A stretch of 64,000 bases of DNA from Pelodera strongyloides (GCA_036852015.1 JAANDG010000195.1:170868-234867), one strand, 5' to 3'; counted from the first letter of the stretch, positions 1 to 12,600 are shown. The notes: generated from the sequence alone by a model not told the origin. A program made the numbers and translations.

Positions 1-100
1 ATGATCACCTCCCCTATCTCTAATGCATTGTATGCAAATTAGTCTAAATCACCTCCCGATCTCTAATGCATTATATGCAAATTAGTCTAAATCACCTCCC
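1..100. repeat. Tandem repeat, unit about 44 bp, slightly over two copies
   Basis: The word ATCACCTCCC recurs at 4, 48 and 91, and between these points the sequence repeats almost exactly, including TCTAATGCATT and TATGCAAATTAGTC. The array may continue to the left of the window. Each unit carries the octamer-like word ATGCAAAT; no function is implied. Confidence 0.8.
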
Positions 101-366
101 CAAAATTTTGAGATGCGGACATAATTTATTCCCTGCTTTGTACATTGGAAAGAAGGATGTGGGTTTAGGTTTAGCAGGCCAGGCTCTCTTGCAATTAAAT
201 CTGGATTATTTTATATTGTGTGATATAGAATATAACATTATAAATTAGAGATAGAGAGACGAATATAAATAAATAAATCTTTTACGATCTTACGCTTCAA
301 GAGCATCATTTACGTACGCTTCAAGGGTGGAAATGCAGTTTCAATTTGAATATATTTGTCTTTCAG

Positions 367-444
367 TTGGTTCCCAACGACGTGGTGGATCGTGCCGAAG
401 AGTGGGCAAGGGCAAAGTTGGATGAAGATGATATGGAGGATTAA
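367..444 (+). CDS. Last exon of an unidentified gene entering from the left
   Basis: A TTTCAG acceptor ends at 366 and is followed by an open stretch of 25 codons closing with TAA at 442-444. The encoded tail is acidic: it begins LVPNDVVDRAEEWARAKL and ends DEDDMED. The exon reads in phase 0 from its first base. An AATAAA at 917-922 could be its polyadenylation signal. I do not recognise the family, and the rest of the gene lies outside the window or upstream of position 1. The splice site and clean reading frame support a real terminal exon, but a single short exon cannot be assigned a function. Confidence 0.55.
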   Translation: MVPNDVVDRAEEWARAKLDEDDMED

Positions 445-480
445 ATTATTAAATTCGATACTCAGGAAGCAGCTTATTAC

Positions 481-606
481 CGTACTTTAAGTCGCTTGTG
501 GTACGGTATGTACCGTACTGGTCCCTTGTGGTACGGTATGTACCATACTTTAAGTCCCTTGTGGTAGGGTATCTACCGTACTTTTAGTCCCTTGTGGTAC
601 GATATG
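481..606. repeat. Minisatellite, unit about 40 bp, three to four copies
   Basis: The motif CCCTTGTGGTACGGTATGTACC with a preceding GTACTTTAAGT recurs with small changes. It sits just after the stop codon of the partial gene at 367-444 and would lie in its 3' untranslated region if the AATAAA at 917 is used. Confidence 0.75.
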
Positions 607-2396
607 TTAAGTTATTCGGTATTCTTACGACAGTGTACCACCCACCATTGATCAGAAATCACAACGTAATTGACTCTTCATTTTTCGTACTATTTATTTA
701 TTTATTCTGTTTATCTAATGCAAGAAAGCAAGCGTATTGTGACTTGCGTGTAGCGTCCATGTGTTTTTAACGTTGTTTCTTTTTGAGAATTTCAATAATC
801 TTGTGCGTGTAAGTTATTAAATGTAAAATTGTTTGGCGTAAGTATACTCGGTATTATTGTCCGGTGTAATTGCTCGTTTTTATGCTTATTATCTCTATGA
901 ACTACGAGTGTTTTGTAATAAATTATTGTTTGTGATTTCTTGTGTTTAGTTTAATGTATTCTGAATTTAACCACGTGATATGACATGACAGGTTGTGGGG
1001 TAAAATATGTAAGAGAACTTTCAATTTCACTACATAGATAAATTTATGGGTGCACTATAATTTTGTACATTATGGCTATAGCATGAAATGAAAAGATTTA
1101 TTACTGAAGGATTAAAAGTCTGACAGCTTTCATACTTATACACTATGGCTATATATTGCTGTGAAGTACCCTTAGAAAATAATGCAAATGGCTGTTTTGG
1201 CACAATCTTAGACAACGAGAATTCCCTCCTTAGAGATTAGGAACAGCGGCAGTAGTGCCAGAAGTATGCCAAACGAGGGCGTGCTTATTTCATGGATGGA
1301 TTGCACTTTCCGACGCAATGCGCCCGAACCGAAGTTGGGGTTTACATTTGCACCCCTTCTTTAGTGCTGCTTCAGAAACCGTATTGACGTATCCAGAATT
1401 ACCCCTTCGAAAATTGAAGTAGCAGCTGAAAGCGTATCTGAAATTTGCATAATTTCTGAGTTGCGCTAGCCCAGTTGATGTGTATAGGCATAAAGAATAC
1501 GGTAGAGTTACTGACCTTGAGAGTCTTACTGTAATCTAGACGCATTAGGTTCGGTCCCATTCACCACGTATTTATAGTATTTGACGGTTCTTCAAGCTTT
1601 GGAGAGATGCTCTTGACATGTGTTAATCGGGCGTGCCCAACATACGTAGAGGATTATCTTCTATATCGACCGGTGTGCTCGTGAATCCTCATCCCCTTTA
1701 AGTATTTCTTTCATCAGGAGATATAGTGGGGTGCATTATCAGGGGAAGGGACCCGGGGGCGCTACTCATCTAATCTCTCCTTGTTGCCCTCCCCATGCCC
1801 GACCGTATCCCGATGGCGTCTGCTCCCCGGGTGGGGGGAGGGTTGGCCCGGCCGGTGGGTATCTATGGAAATGTGTGAGGGCCTCCCACCTTGTCCCTAC
1901 TGTGTGAGTTGGTCGTCTGCTGGACCGGTCTTTCTTTTTGTAGGAACATCCCACGCTTACTTAATCTAGACTTGTAATACATGTTTTGAAAACATTTCCG
2001 AAAATGTAATTCGGATTCGTTGCGGTGTTATGGCGAGAAGTGTGCCAAACCAGGGCAACCCTTACAGGGTGTGCCGCTTCATACGGGCACCCCTCGTTTT
2101 AGTACCGTTGTTATATGGGAAATTCATTCTGAGCGAGCGTAGTTCCAAAGTAGTAACACCAGTCCTACAATCGAACAAATACCCTGCAACGTTAGAATGC
2201 ATAATTCAACTGGAAGTGTAACTACTAGTTTGCACAAAATTCAGAATGTAATATGAGTGTAATTTGTTCGCGGTCAGAGACCAAGTAAAGGAGAAACATA
2301 ACTATTTTGAAAGTGCCTTTCAAGACAAGGTTGCTGTGAATAGTATTTTATCAGAGTTCCTCTTGTAGGTGTATCTTGGGCCTAGGATTTGACCTT

Positions 2397-2450
2397 ATCC
2401 TTAGGCTTAGGCTTAGGTAACGGGAGTAGGCCTAAGCCTAAGTCTGCTAA
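2397..2450. repeat. Degenerate interstitial TTAGGC tract
   Basis: Several TTAGGC units are followed by an inverted arm made of CCTAAG units, so the tract is palindromic in outline. TTAGGC is the telomere repeat of most nematodes. Confidence 0.8.
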
Positions 2451-3919
2451 TTGCAAGCTTAATCCTTTTAATTTTTTAAATGACGTCATTATCCGGTCTA
2501 TTTATGAATAAAGAGATGTCCATCACTACCCCTTCTCTTTATAGTGCCCATTGTGTTCTTTAGCTGATGTGATGTTCTTAATTATGTGGTTCTTTGCGTC
2601 TTCATGCTTTCGTATATCTGCTCTTTTCTATTTAATTCGAGTGGGAGAAAATGAAACAAGTATTGTTGTGTTCGGCGGTACCTTTTGCATTGTTGACTTG
2701 TGCTGACTTGTAAAATTACTACGTTCCCAAGTTCGTCTTTAATTCTCTCTCTCGTGTAACTTGTAGAATGCGCATATTTTGAGCTCGACAAAGTTCCTGA
2801 CCGCCTGACCCCTTGTATCCGACAACCGTTTTCTACAGTTTTATATCTTTTACTGCAACACTCCGTTGGCCATTCAGTGATACCATTTCAAAGAATCTAG
2901 TCACTCTTGTTCGGGAAGCTGAGCAAGAGCACATATGAATTAACTAATACAATATGATTATACTGTATCAGCTAAAGCTTGGAAAACACGTGATTCTTAT
3001 AGAACCTTTTATTGACAAGAAACGGTGACACGGTAGTCTGTCTTGGTCTTGGCTTATCGAGTCCGTAGAGTAGGGGGGCCTTCAGGCCACTACCGTACTG
3101 CAGGCGGCGGGGATTTCTTCCTCTTCGGCGCTGGTCACTCAAGCTCACCACAGAGCTATCCACTGCACACTACGGTTTTGATACGGTCCCGCTAACCGTG
3201 AGCAGATTTAGGGCTCTGTCAGACCCGAGGCAGTTTTAAGGGACTCTGCCAACTTGTGCGCTTTATTATAGAGGACGCCCGCCTCTTTGTCGTTCAGGAA
3301 CTGTAGAACAGGAACTGATACTCAACTCCTTCAGCAGGAGTTTATATTACTATAGTTAGATGCTAATAGTTACTGTAATTAGTAAGCAATACACTTCTAG
3401 ACAACTAGTATTGTAGATGTTACGGAATACGTTTCTGGTTGTGACAATAGTCGCAACATACTAAATGTTGCGGCAAGTTTCTCTGCACGTGGTGCGCACT
3501 CATTTTCGTAAGATATCGTAATCACTGAGGAAAGTTGTCGTGCAAGCGGTAACCTTTCGGCGTTCAAAGCCTATTTGGCAACTTGTGGCGGGCAGCTTGC
3601 ACGCCAGAAACCAACGGAGTGCAACTTTTTCCACGTCGCTTGCACACTGTAACGTAGCCGCTTGCACACCAACTTTCAGGTGCCTTCATTTTTTCCCTCC
3701 GTACAGTTTACTTTCAGTGATAAATTTGTATGAGCTTGAATCCTCTGGCCGTCGGCTTTCTGGCCTCTATCCATCGGATGGTAGAGATGCAGACACAGGG
3801 GCCTAAGGAGAACCACCCAACACAGGTGAGAGATCAGTGATCGGAGGCTCACAAATATTCCGTGACAAATATGGATACGACGAGGAGTAACGAAGAAGAT
3901 TCGTGTGGTTAACTGACTA

Positions 3920-4087
3920 CAGTACACCTGTGTACAATGGCCGTATGCACGAACAGTGGGAGCCTCCCTGGGTGGGAGTTTGTCTCTGCGTGTTTCTGAT
4001 CCGCGTGATCCCTCCCTTTTGTAACCTCCCACTGGGAGACTGGGAGCATACTCCCAGCGTTCGTGCATACAGCCACAGGTGTGCTGT
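3920..4087. mobile_element. Foldback MITE-like element, family E copy 1
   Basis: The ends are inverted copies of each other: CAGTACACCTGTG on the left and CACAGGTGTGCTG on the right. Inside them are GTATGCACGAAC and its complement. The core contains CTGGGAG/CTCCCAG words on both arms. A shorter relative lies at 47141-47258. There is no coding capacity, so this fits a non-autonomous element. Confidence 0.75.
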
Positions 4088-4201
4088 CGACGACAAGGTT
4101 TCGAAATGGCTCTGAAATGAGTTTCAGCTATTTTACTCCCTTTTTGATTGTGAGGGGGCGGTTCGTTCATTTATTATGCACACATACAAATCGTAAGTAC
4201 T

Positions 4202-4311
4202 GGGGTTTCCAAGTATCCCGAAAATCGGTGCGATTCTGTCAACACTGCCGTATTTCTGCACGAAACTTGCAAAATATTCTCGTGTAGTTGAAAAATACTG
4301 TAAATTTCCAC
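4202..4311. mobile_element. Dispersed repeat, family F copy 1
   Basis: It begins GGGGTTTCCAAGTATCCC and carries GATTCTGTCAACACTGCCGT and ATTCTCGTGTAGTTG. The same words in the same order occur at 51442-51580, and a related inverted-repeat copy lies at 43764-43917. Confidence 0.7.
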
Positions 4312-4880
4312 CGTGAAAGCCCCATCAAAAGTTCACCGTCGTAGCTTTCGCGTTTAGAAAAAAGAGTGACCACAAAACAGTGGCCGAATGTAAGAAATAT
4401 ATTAGGGGCAGAAGAGAGAAGAATAGTTAAAAAAGTAATTGAGAAACTCGTTTGTTTCAGGACATTTCAGCTGCGCTCGCAGGACTGGGAGCCAGTTCCG
4501 GGCCTTCAAGCCTGGTTCCCAATCCCCTGTTGAACTGCCTGAATCAAGATGCGAATGCGGAAATTGCATTGAATAACAATTATAGGGTAGGTTAAAAAGT
4601 AATTGCGGCTGATTCTCACGGTCCTGGAAGGCGATGGTATTTTTTCTGCTCACGTATATGTAATGTAGTGGTTTAATTATCCACGTTTGAGGTATTTATT
4701 CCTTGTCCTGATGATGCCGAAAGGTGAAACGTTGACATAAAGATTTGGTTTACATCTGTAAAACCTGTCTTTTCGGGTGTCGTACTAACAATAAGCTCGA
4801 CGATTCTACCTATTCTATAACAATGTAGATAATTGCCATGGATAAAAAAAACGGAATTCCATTTTTTTATATATTGTGTT

Positions 4881-4889
4881 TCCTTACAG
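4881..4889 (+). promoter_or_regulatory. Probable spliced-leader acceptor of the zinc-finger gene
   Basis: TCCTTACAG ends nine bases before the ATG at 4899. No upstream exon was found that would join here. A lone acceptor this close to a start codon is the normal signature of nematode trans-splicing. An ordinary cis-spliced upstream exon cannot be excluded, because the nine bases are open in frame. Confidence 0.55.
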
Positions 4890-4898
4890 TCTGTGTCG

Positions 4899-5725
4899 AT
4901 GGCGCATAAGCGAGCGAATTTGGAGCGAAAAATCGCGGCCATGAGGCGGCAGAAAGAGGAGGAAAATGCTGATTGCTTAGGCTTAGGCTTAGGCTTAGGC
5001 TTAGGCTTAGAGCAGGTTGGACCGTTGGAATCTGTGGGTGGACTGCACTAATGTTTCGAATAAATATCCGAGTAATTAACGCACACTCGCTGTTCTATAT
5101 AAAGTTTATTCTCCTCTGGCTAAGAATAAGATACTTATTGAAGCAGTATTGTACCTACTTTGGGAAATTTTCATATGACACGCATATCCTTTGTATCCTA
5201 TGAAAATTTTTGGTGCCCGTCCGAAGCTTCTGGCACCAAATTGACATAGGACACATAGGATATGCGTATGGTATGAAATGCAAATTTCCCAAAGTAGGTA
5301 CAACACTGCTTTAATTTCGCTCTTACAGACGATCAACACAACTCCATTGGTTGACTTTTCTCGGGTTGTCCCTGATGAATCATCGGACGCCGACGTCGAG
5401 ATCTTCCGAAAGGGACTGCAACTGATGCTCAGTGAGCAGACTGATTTGTTCAACTTTGCCGCTCAGTCTGCCGAAGAGGTTCTCCTGAAAATGAGCGAGG
5501 TAATGAAGGTTAGTGAATGTCTGGAGCTCAGTAACAGACTTTCAACAAGTCGGTGACTGCCCACTAACTTCGGACGAAGAACTTCTCAGTCGTCTTGGCA
5601 CCTGTCTAGATTTTATGGTGCCTTGTAATTCGTACTACTTCCAACTTCCAAGTTTAGGACTCTTCTTCGCAAAAGACGTCACGCAAAGGATCGCGAAAAC
5701 GAGAGAGAAAAGTACGTGATTTGAG

Positions 5726-5785
<60 letters not shown>

Positions 5786-7666
5786 GGGCACACTGTATAA
5801 CAGCTCACCACTGATTACCCAAAACCTTAATTATGCGTTCATGCAGCGAATCAGAGTTTGGCTTGGCCAGCGTTACCGAAACGTTATCTTTTCTTGTATC
5901 GAAAAAAAATGTGGACTAATAATGATGATCAGTTTCAGATTCCGTGTACGTGCGAGATTTGTGGCAAGAAGCTGGCAAGCTCGTTTCAGCTAAAGGAACA
6001 CATTTCCATACAACATTTGTAGGTTTATTTTTATTTCCATCAGAAACCAGTTGACATTTAGAATTTCTCATTAGATTTTTCATCAATTAGTATAAAAGGG
6101 TGAAACGATATTTTCAGAAATGAGCGTAACTTCGAATGCGAACATTGCGGAACAAAATTTGGCAGGAGAGGAGGTAATTACGCTAATTAGCTAATTAGTG
6201 AACCGCATTTCGTTTTTGAATAAAATGCAGTAATTTACCAACTATCAAGTACGAGTACAAATACAAAATATACCAAATACAGAATGTCAAATATCATTGC
6301 TAATTTTATCGCTCATCTGTTTGCGTTTCTATGTCGTTTTTTTGTCATCCTCGGGTGCACACATTTTGGTGTATTTAGTAAGTAAGTAAATTAATGAGTG
6401 TTCCATAAGATTATATATATCTCTAAAAGCTGTATCCCCAAGGTCTTCGACGTCACGTACAGATGGTTCACCTCAATCAGACACATCGGTGTCCATATGA
6501 GGGTTGCGTACATCCGGGGTATAAGTGCAGTAAGGTGGGTGAAGTTCATCACTTAGGTTTGAGTCAACATATGTAAGGTGAAAGAATGGCCAGTGAAAAC
6601 TCTCTATATCTCTTTCGTTGTCTACCTTTCTATACTTTCTCTCCTCTTCTCCATGTCTCTTTCTCTGTCACCCTCAGTTTCTCTGAATTATCATCATCTC
6701 TGTGTCTTCTGTTTCTGTTTCGGATATTATAAAATCGGAATTTCTTAAAAGTTAACAGCTAAAAATCTGCGCAGTGGATTTCAGGCATTAGCGGCGCACA
6801 TCCGAAGTGTGCACACCAATCAACGACCGTACGAATGTGAGCATTGTCAGAAGTCTTTTGTTAGGAGAAATGATCTGAAGATGCATGAGATGACGCATAA
6901 TAAGGTGAGGAACTACAAGTGGTTTCAATTAACGCGTTTCGCGCTTATTTCTTGGCGTTTGTTGACGTATTTAACAACTATTTAGAGGTCGCATATGGGG
7001 GCTCCTATGGTTTCCTCGTGGCTATGGGACAGATCCGAACTCGGGTTCTATTAATAAGAGATAAACGCGCAAACCACTGCGCCATGCATTGCTTATAGCG
7101 AATTAGGTAATCATATAAACTTCAGACGATCAGTTTCGGATGTGTTTGTGGGTCGCGATTCCGACGTCAGATCTATTTGAAAAAGCATCAGAAGAACTGT
7201 CAAATACATGCGACGGCAGAGGAGGAATCAGGAGAGACTGACGAAACAAAAACAAAGGAGATCAGCACAATGGATACAGAGACTGAGGATCTGGCTGTAA
7301 TAACAAAGAATATTGCCGATATCGTGGAGGAAACTGTAGCTGCCGTTGAGGTAGGTACCCCTCGCAAACATATTTTCAAACCTAGAACGAGTGATTCTAA
7401 GCCCAAGGAATTTTGCTTTTCAGTAAATGTTCTACGAAGAAGATATAGTTTTTGAAACTGAGCTATCGGTTGTTGATATAGGAACCGTTACACTTTTTCG
7501 TGCGTTGTATTAAAGTGTGTTGTTTTTCGCATACATTTCTGTATTTATGAATTCACTAGCCACTAAACTAGTGTTACAGACAGAGGACTCTGTTGTGAAG
7601 CCTGAAGCTGAAGACACTGTCGTTGAGGAGGACCTTACTACCACAACTAAGGAGTCTACTGATTAA
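4899..7666 (+). CDS. C2H2 zinc-finger protein, five fingers, about 315 aa
   Basis: Eight exons join in phase: 4899-5015, 5329-5499, 5939-6018, 6118-6173, 6443-6534, 6785-6904, 7126-7350 and 7580-7666 (stop TAA). The N-terminus is basic and helical (RANLERKIAAMRRQKEEEN), followed by a Leu-Gly run and an acidic segment of about 57 residues. Then come consecutive fingers. Finger 1 is CEICGK...H-x4-H, finger 2 CEHCGT...H-x4-H, finger 3 CPYEGC with a wide C-x4-C pair, and finger 4 CEHCQKSFVRRNDLKMH. Finger 5 is degenerate, reading CVC then H-x3-C. The last 90 residues are rich in Glu, Asp and Thr. The protein is most likely a nuclear DNA- or RNA-binding factor; I cannot name an orthologue. The exon 5 acceptor (CCCCAAG) is weak, but it restores the finger 2 spacing exactly. 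Introns carry a foldback element, a GT repeat and a tRNA-like fragment. Confidence 0.85.
4977..5011 (+). repeat. TTAGGC tract inside a coding exon
   Basis: About five and a half copies of the telomere hexamer lie within exon 1 of the zinc-finger gene. They are read as alternating Leu-Gly. The exon then ends at a donor (AGCAG then GTTGG) at 5016. The next exon joins in phase 0, so the repeat appears to be translated. Confidence 0.7.
5138..5314. mobile_element. Foldback MITE-like element, family D copy 1
   Basis: The left arm (TTGAAGCAGTATTGTACCTA...) and the right arm (...TAGGTACAACACTGCTTTAA) are inverted copies over most of the element, with a short loop near 5213-5235. It fills most of the first intron of the zinc-finger gene and ends only 14 bases before the acceptor. 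A fragment of the same family lies at 26724-26772. Confidence 0.85.
5728..5784. repeat. (GT)n microsatellite
   Basis: An almost perfect run of about 28 TG dinucleotides in the second intron of the zinc-finger gene. Confidence 0.95.
7010..7092 (-). repeat. tRNA-like fragment, possible SINE or tRNA pseudogene
   Basis: On the minus strand the sequence GCATGGCGCAGTGGTTTGCGCG contains TGGCGCAGTGG, a good match to a pol III A box. About 40 bases further on, GAGTTCGGATC is close to a B box. I could not fold a complete acceptor stem or recognise an anticodon, so this is more like a tRNA-derived repeat than a working tRNA. It sits in the intron 6905-7125 of the zinc-finger gene. Confidence 0.4.
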
Positions 7667-9600
7667 CTTCTATTATGTTCCGGGAATGTTTCCTCACAAA
7701 CAAATTACTGTCATCGAAAGGGTGCTGCTGGAGAGCTTTTGATGATATATTCTAATTTGTTTCCCAATTTCATAATTCATAATTTCAGTTAATTTCTTCT
7801 TTTCCAAAAGTAGAAAGGATAAAGTCGAGAATTCCGACTTGTATTTATGTCCATCGTTGGCTGTTCTTTGCTTTCTTCTATTTTTGTACCCGTTTTAATA
7901 AGTTTTCTCATAACTGGCCGCGTCTTTGTCCTTTACCTTTTTCGAAGAGAGAGAGAGAGAGAGAGACATGGAGAAAGTGAGAAAGAAGCTTATGTGGCCC
8001 TATATATATTCTTATTGATGGGTCTAATTCTAATTCCTTCACAGGCCAAGCACGACCCCTCTTTGATATGCTTATTTCATCTGTTGTCGTGACAACACAC
8101 AACCGGCAAATGAAATAGAGATACATGGGCATACTTGCCACCCCGGGCACCTCATCTGGGACTTAAGAATAGAGAAAACAAAGTCGACTGGGCCAGAAGA
8201 AGAGGGCGAATCTGCCCTGAATTGGGCGGAGGACCAAAAGATGGGGGACAGATTCACAGTATATTTGGTACACACCTGTTTTTTCATAGGAGTTTTATGA
8301 GCCCTGGATTTACTATCATAATGTATTTTAATTTATTTAAACTTTTAATTGATGGTCTAGCATGATCTCTAACTGTATTCGCAGACCGCACTAAACTTAG
8401 ATAACAAATACCAGCCGGTTTTTGAAACGCATCTCAAGCACTTGCATTCCTATGCATTTATGCGAAGTGGGGTCTAATTGGGGTCTACTTTTTATTCTAA
8501 TTTTAGCTCATTTGCATAAGCTGCATAAGAAAGCAGGTGTACGCAATGCGTTTCAAAAACCGGCCGGTATTTCGCTTTAACTTAACTTAGGGCGTATACT
8601 TTTAAACTTAGACTCTAGATAGTCTGGAAAAATGCGCGCCGTGACCCATGACAATGTCATTGGACTGAATTTAGTATATTAGGTTTAGACATTAAATTTG
8701 CACATTGAATAAGTAATCACTCTTCGTATATGGTATATTATAGACAGTAAAATAGTACGGTGTTCGTTTTACATAATCATCATTTTCTCCATGTGACCTC
8801 TGAAATTGCATATCATTCGGTTTATTTTGTTTCTTCTGATTTTATTATATTAATAATACATCGATTTATTTGCTTGCAAGTCAATAAAGATTTTTTTTAC
8901 CAGTGTACTGTTATTTATTATTTTTTTGAAGCCTGCGGCAAGAAGACCACCGAAAAAAAGCACAGAAAAAAAATAAAGAATAATGTCACAAAAAAACGTC
9001 TGTATCCGGTCACTAACTGGTTTTCACAGAAAAAAAGCATACATGTTGTGTTCTGTCACAGGTAATTTTTCGGCCATGTGGTTACTAGCTGACTACGGTT
9101 TTCGAGCAAACTCGATCACGACATGGTCACCAAGCGGTCACCAAATGGGTTGGCCCATGACAAAAAATTACAGGCAACTTCACCAAATCTCCTATGACTG
9201 AGGATTTCACTGTGCTAATTAGCCGCTACGTCTAACCGGATAGATAGCCCGTGTGCCCCATCAGAGAGTGTTTCGAGTCAGCTACCGTACATATAGTCCT
9301 AGTCTTCTTCCTCAAATTTTCTACCATTGTGTTTGTAAGCCAGACGTGTAAGTTACGAAAGAACGAAAACCCATACAGTCACTCAAGTTAATGTACGGTT
9401 TTGAGATAGAAGCGCGTGGGCATGAGAACAAGCATATGAATATGAAAATGATATATGTTTCTCGTGCGTCTATATACTTTGTCACAATAAAGTAGGACAG
9501 TAACGCGGGTGGGCAAAAAAAAGCGCGCCCGGGTGGAATGTGTATTTGCCAGCGGGCAAGAGAGCGCGCGAGACCGTTGACTTATCTTCTTTGCCTGCCA
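7667..9600. other. Intergenic block between zinc-finger and peroxidase genes
   Basis: It contains a GA microsatellite at about 7945-7970 and a full family B element at 8403-8581. It is otherwise AT-rich, with an A-run-rich patch at about 8940-9045. No exon chain was found on either strand. Confidence 0.6.
8403..8581. mobile_element. Foldback element, family B copy 1
   Basis: Inverted ends read AATACCAGCCGGTTTTTGAAACGCAT on the left, and on the right ATGCGTTTCAAAAACCGGCC followed by GGTATTTCGCTTTAA. The core has ATTCTAATTTTAGCTCATTTGCATAAGCTGCATAA. Related copies or ends lie at 10085-10122, 15560-15602, 25640-25735, 29453-29580, 32396-32497, 34199-34435 and 54600-54780. Confidence 0.85.
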
Positions 9601-9624
9601 GACTTAGTGTCTACAACATTGGCA
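9585..9624 (+). promoter_or_regulatory. Probable spliced-leader acceptor and 5' leader of the peroxidase gene
   Basis: A pyrimidine-rich stretch ends in GCCTGCCAG at 9601, 23 bases before the ATG at 9625. No preceding exon was found. This fits trans-splicing, but the acceptor alone cannot prove it. Confidence 0.45.
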
Positions 9625-12600
9625 ATGCGTCTGGGAATACTGTTACTGATATTATGCACAACTCGGTTGAATGCTGAATTTGGTCCTTTATTTGAGAATG
9701 GTAAGGTGCTTTGAGAATTCTACCGTTTTTATGTGCATGAATTTCATAATTTTATTTTAAAACGGTATTGTACGGTGTTTGTGAAACGAGCGCTTATTCT
9801 CAGGTGTTATATGCAAACTCTTCTGGTGCAATACACGGGAACGTCGTCATAAAGAAAACGTTTCAAAACCACATATCATACCGCTTTAAACATATATTTT
9901 ATTAAATAGATGATCGAAGGCTTCGTCTGGCTCCGCCAAGGAACAAGTTGGAGAGTATCGTATTGGACGCCTTTATTCATGTCGATAAAGAATACAATTC
10001 ATCTAAACTCCGAACTGAGTTATTTGGATCAAACGGTGGTTATTTTGTTTATTACAAAACAAAGATGCGCACCTATCTCTACGTTTAAAGCGAAATACCG
10101 GCCGGTTTTTGAAACACATTGACAACTGTGTTCTTACGTAGGTAGTTGCTATAGGCTGGAAATATCTTCGCAATCTTACTTTAAAGGGTCAAGCCCATTT
10201 CAAATGACCCCTATTTTTGATGATTCCATCTGATTCTCCATGTCAAATATAGTAGGATGCAATATTTTTCTAATTTTCAAGCTCTAAATTCACACACTAT
10301 TCGGCAATTTACCGCGGGCAGTCATACCCAACTCAATATCACAATTGCCACGCCCAATAGAGCATATTGCCCAATTAGCGCGGAGGGGCGTGACAACTGC
10401 GATAAATAGTTGGGTATGACTTGCAATGGCAAATTGCTGAATACTGCCTGAATTTTGCACTTGAAAATTAGAAAAATATCGTATCCTACTATATTTGACA
10501 TGGAGAATCAGATGGAATCATCAAAAATAGGGGTCATTTGAAATGGGCCTGACCCTTTAACGCAATTTATGCGAAGCTACTTCCACTGTGCATGAACATT
10601 TTTGTTGAGAAAGCATGAATAGATCAATAAATTTAACCCTTCACTTTATAACAACCAACATGACGTGATTTTCGTGAGCCTAAGCGAAAATACTAACTCA
10701 TTTATTCAAAGGAGCCGACTCGTCAACGTTTTCCGAAGCACGAGAACGCGCGTTCATTGCGGAGATCTTAATCGAAGTTGCGGAACAAGTGGACAGGTAA
10801 CACTTAGCTTTCAATGTATTTTATTTGTTCATCCGTGTTCACAACCGCAAATCATTGACCGTAATAAGTGCATTTTAGTGTAAAATCAGACGATGTCGCT
10901 TCCTATCTTTCCGAAATGTGCCCACGCCGGGATTTCCGTTGTGCCACCGGGAAGTACAGGTACTGTTGTAATGTACATTGTTCATTGAAGAAGGAAAAAA
11001 CGGCGGTAAACTAGGCCGGAACAAGTGCAGAGCATTGAATCACCCTATTACACTATTGTACTATTATCAACGGAAAATAGTAATGGCTGTAACAAATTAC
11101 CATTCATCTTACTTAGGGTAACCATTTTTTTAGCCGTGAATTATTGTGCATGTTCTTATTTGTGTTGTTTCATTACCAATCAATTATTATTATTTTAGGT
11201 CCGTAGATGGTTCGTGTAATAATCCACTACATCCTCAATGGGGAACCACATTCTCTCCGTTTTTACGGATCCTACCAAATAGCTACAAAAATGGTAGTTA
11301 ATTATTTCCGTTTCAAAGTAAACATTTTTTTACTACCAACCGTCAGTGACGCCCTTACTTTCGAGTAAATTTCCCAGAAGTTAAAGCGAATAATAACAGA
11401 TAATAAATTTTAGGAATCTCATTGCCTCCTAATGGACCCCCACCACATCACCTCGTTCGAGTTCTTGAAACGGTTGGGGTTTTTATATTTTGTGCAAGAA
11501 TTTTAGGGAAGTCCCGCTCGTTCTCTTACTCATAATCAAGATGTATTGTTATGATTTTTTTCCATATAATTATACCAATACAAGGTTTTCCTGCTGCTAT
11601 TATATTGACCTAATCTAGGTAAGCCAAACATCCAGCACACCATACACAAGAGTGTTCGCGAGTTTCTTCGAGTTTGTGCTTCGGGACATTGCCAAGATCG
11701 CCTCGTTCAGGAAAGAAGAGTGTGAGTTTTTATAATACATAAAGCCGAAGAGCGTAGAACGGCGTAGAAAGGTAATACGCTAACTTCATGCTTCCTGACC
11801 CTAACACGACGACGTCGAGCAATTTGTCATCTGGAACTCGTCGCCTAATGCTCAGGACCTCTACAGAACAAGTCATAAGCTTTGAAATACGTGTACGCTC
11901 TTGTAGCGTAAACAATTTATTTATGTATGTAAGTATTTAAATTACGATTGTTTATTCACTTCTTCATAGTTTTTTTTCAGTCGGAGCTTCAATTGGGGAA
12001 TGCTGTCGTGATTCTCCTTTCAATTGTATGCAAGTCAGAAGCGACTCCCCTTTGTAAGTTTCTCACGTTTATACTCAATCGACAATGTCTTCCTCTCGCT
12101 CTCACCTACTCGCTTTTGTCTGCGCTTGCTCCCCTTCTTCTTGCTATGAAACCGCTCTCGAACTTTCGAGCTCACAGCGATTACTTATTAAAAAGTGTCA
12201 TTTTTAGTTTAGAAATTCTTCACCAAATACGAACCCTGCCACGGAGCATTAACAATGCCGAGTAAACGAAATATGTTCCTTACAGTAGTCTGCACAACTG
12301 CCGTTCTCACTACCGTATCCTGCCAACTCCCGATGAAAAGTGCCAACTCGGAGCCAGAGAGCAGGCCAACCTAGCCACTGCATTCCTTGACGCTGGGCAG
12401 ATTTATGGAAATACAGAGGAAGAGCGAAAAGCTCGTCGGACATATCAAAAAGGTTTAGCTGACAATTTCACGTTTCCTGGGATGTGGCCTGTGTGTAAAA
12501 AAAATGAATTATGGGATGAAAGAGAGAGAGAGAGAGAGAGAAAGAAAGAGCAAACGCAACATTTAGTATGTTCTTGCTCGTTTTCTCGAACAAGAGTGAC

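Larger units (their letters stand above)
445..4880. other. Intergenic block with repeats, no gene recognised
   Basis: This block holds a minisatellite at 481-606, a GC-rich patch at about 1745-1965, a TTAGGC tract at about 2397-2450 and two foldback-type elements at 3920-4087 and 4202-4311. I found no chain of exons with consistent phases on either strand. Short open frames here lack splice context and resemble no family. Confidence 0.6.

Noticed and set aside
3676..4170. A 164-codon minus-strand frame
   Set aside because: It runs across the family E foldback element. The frame is a by-product of the inverted repeat and resembles no protein.
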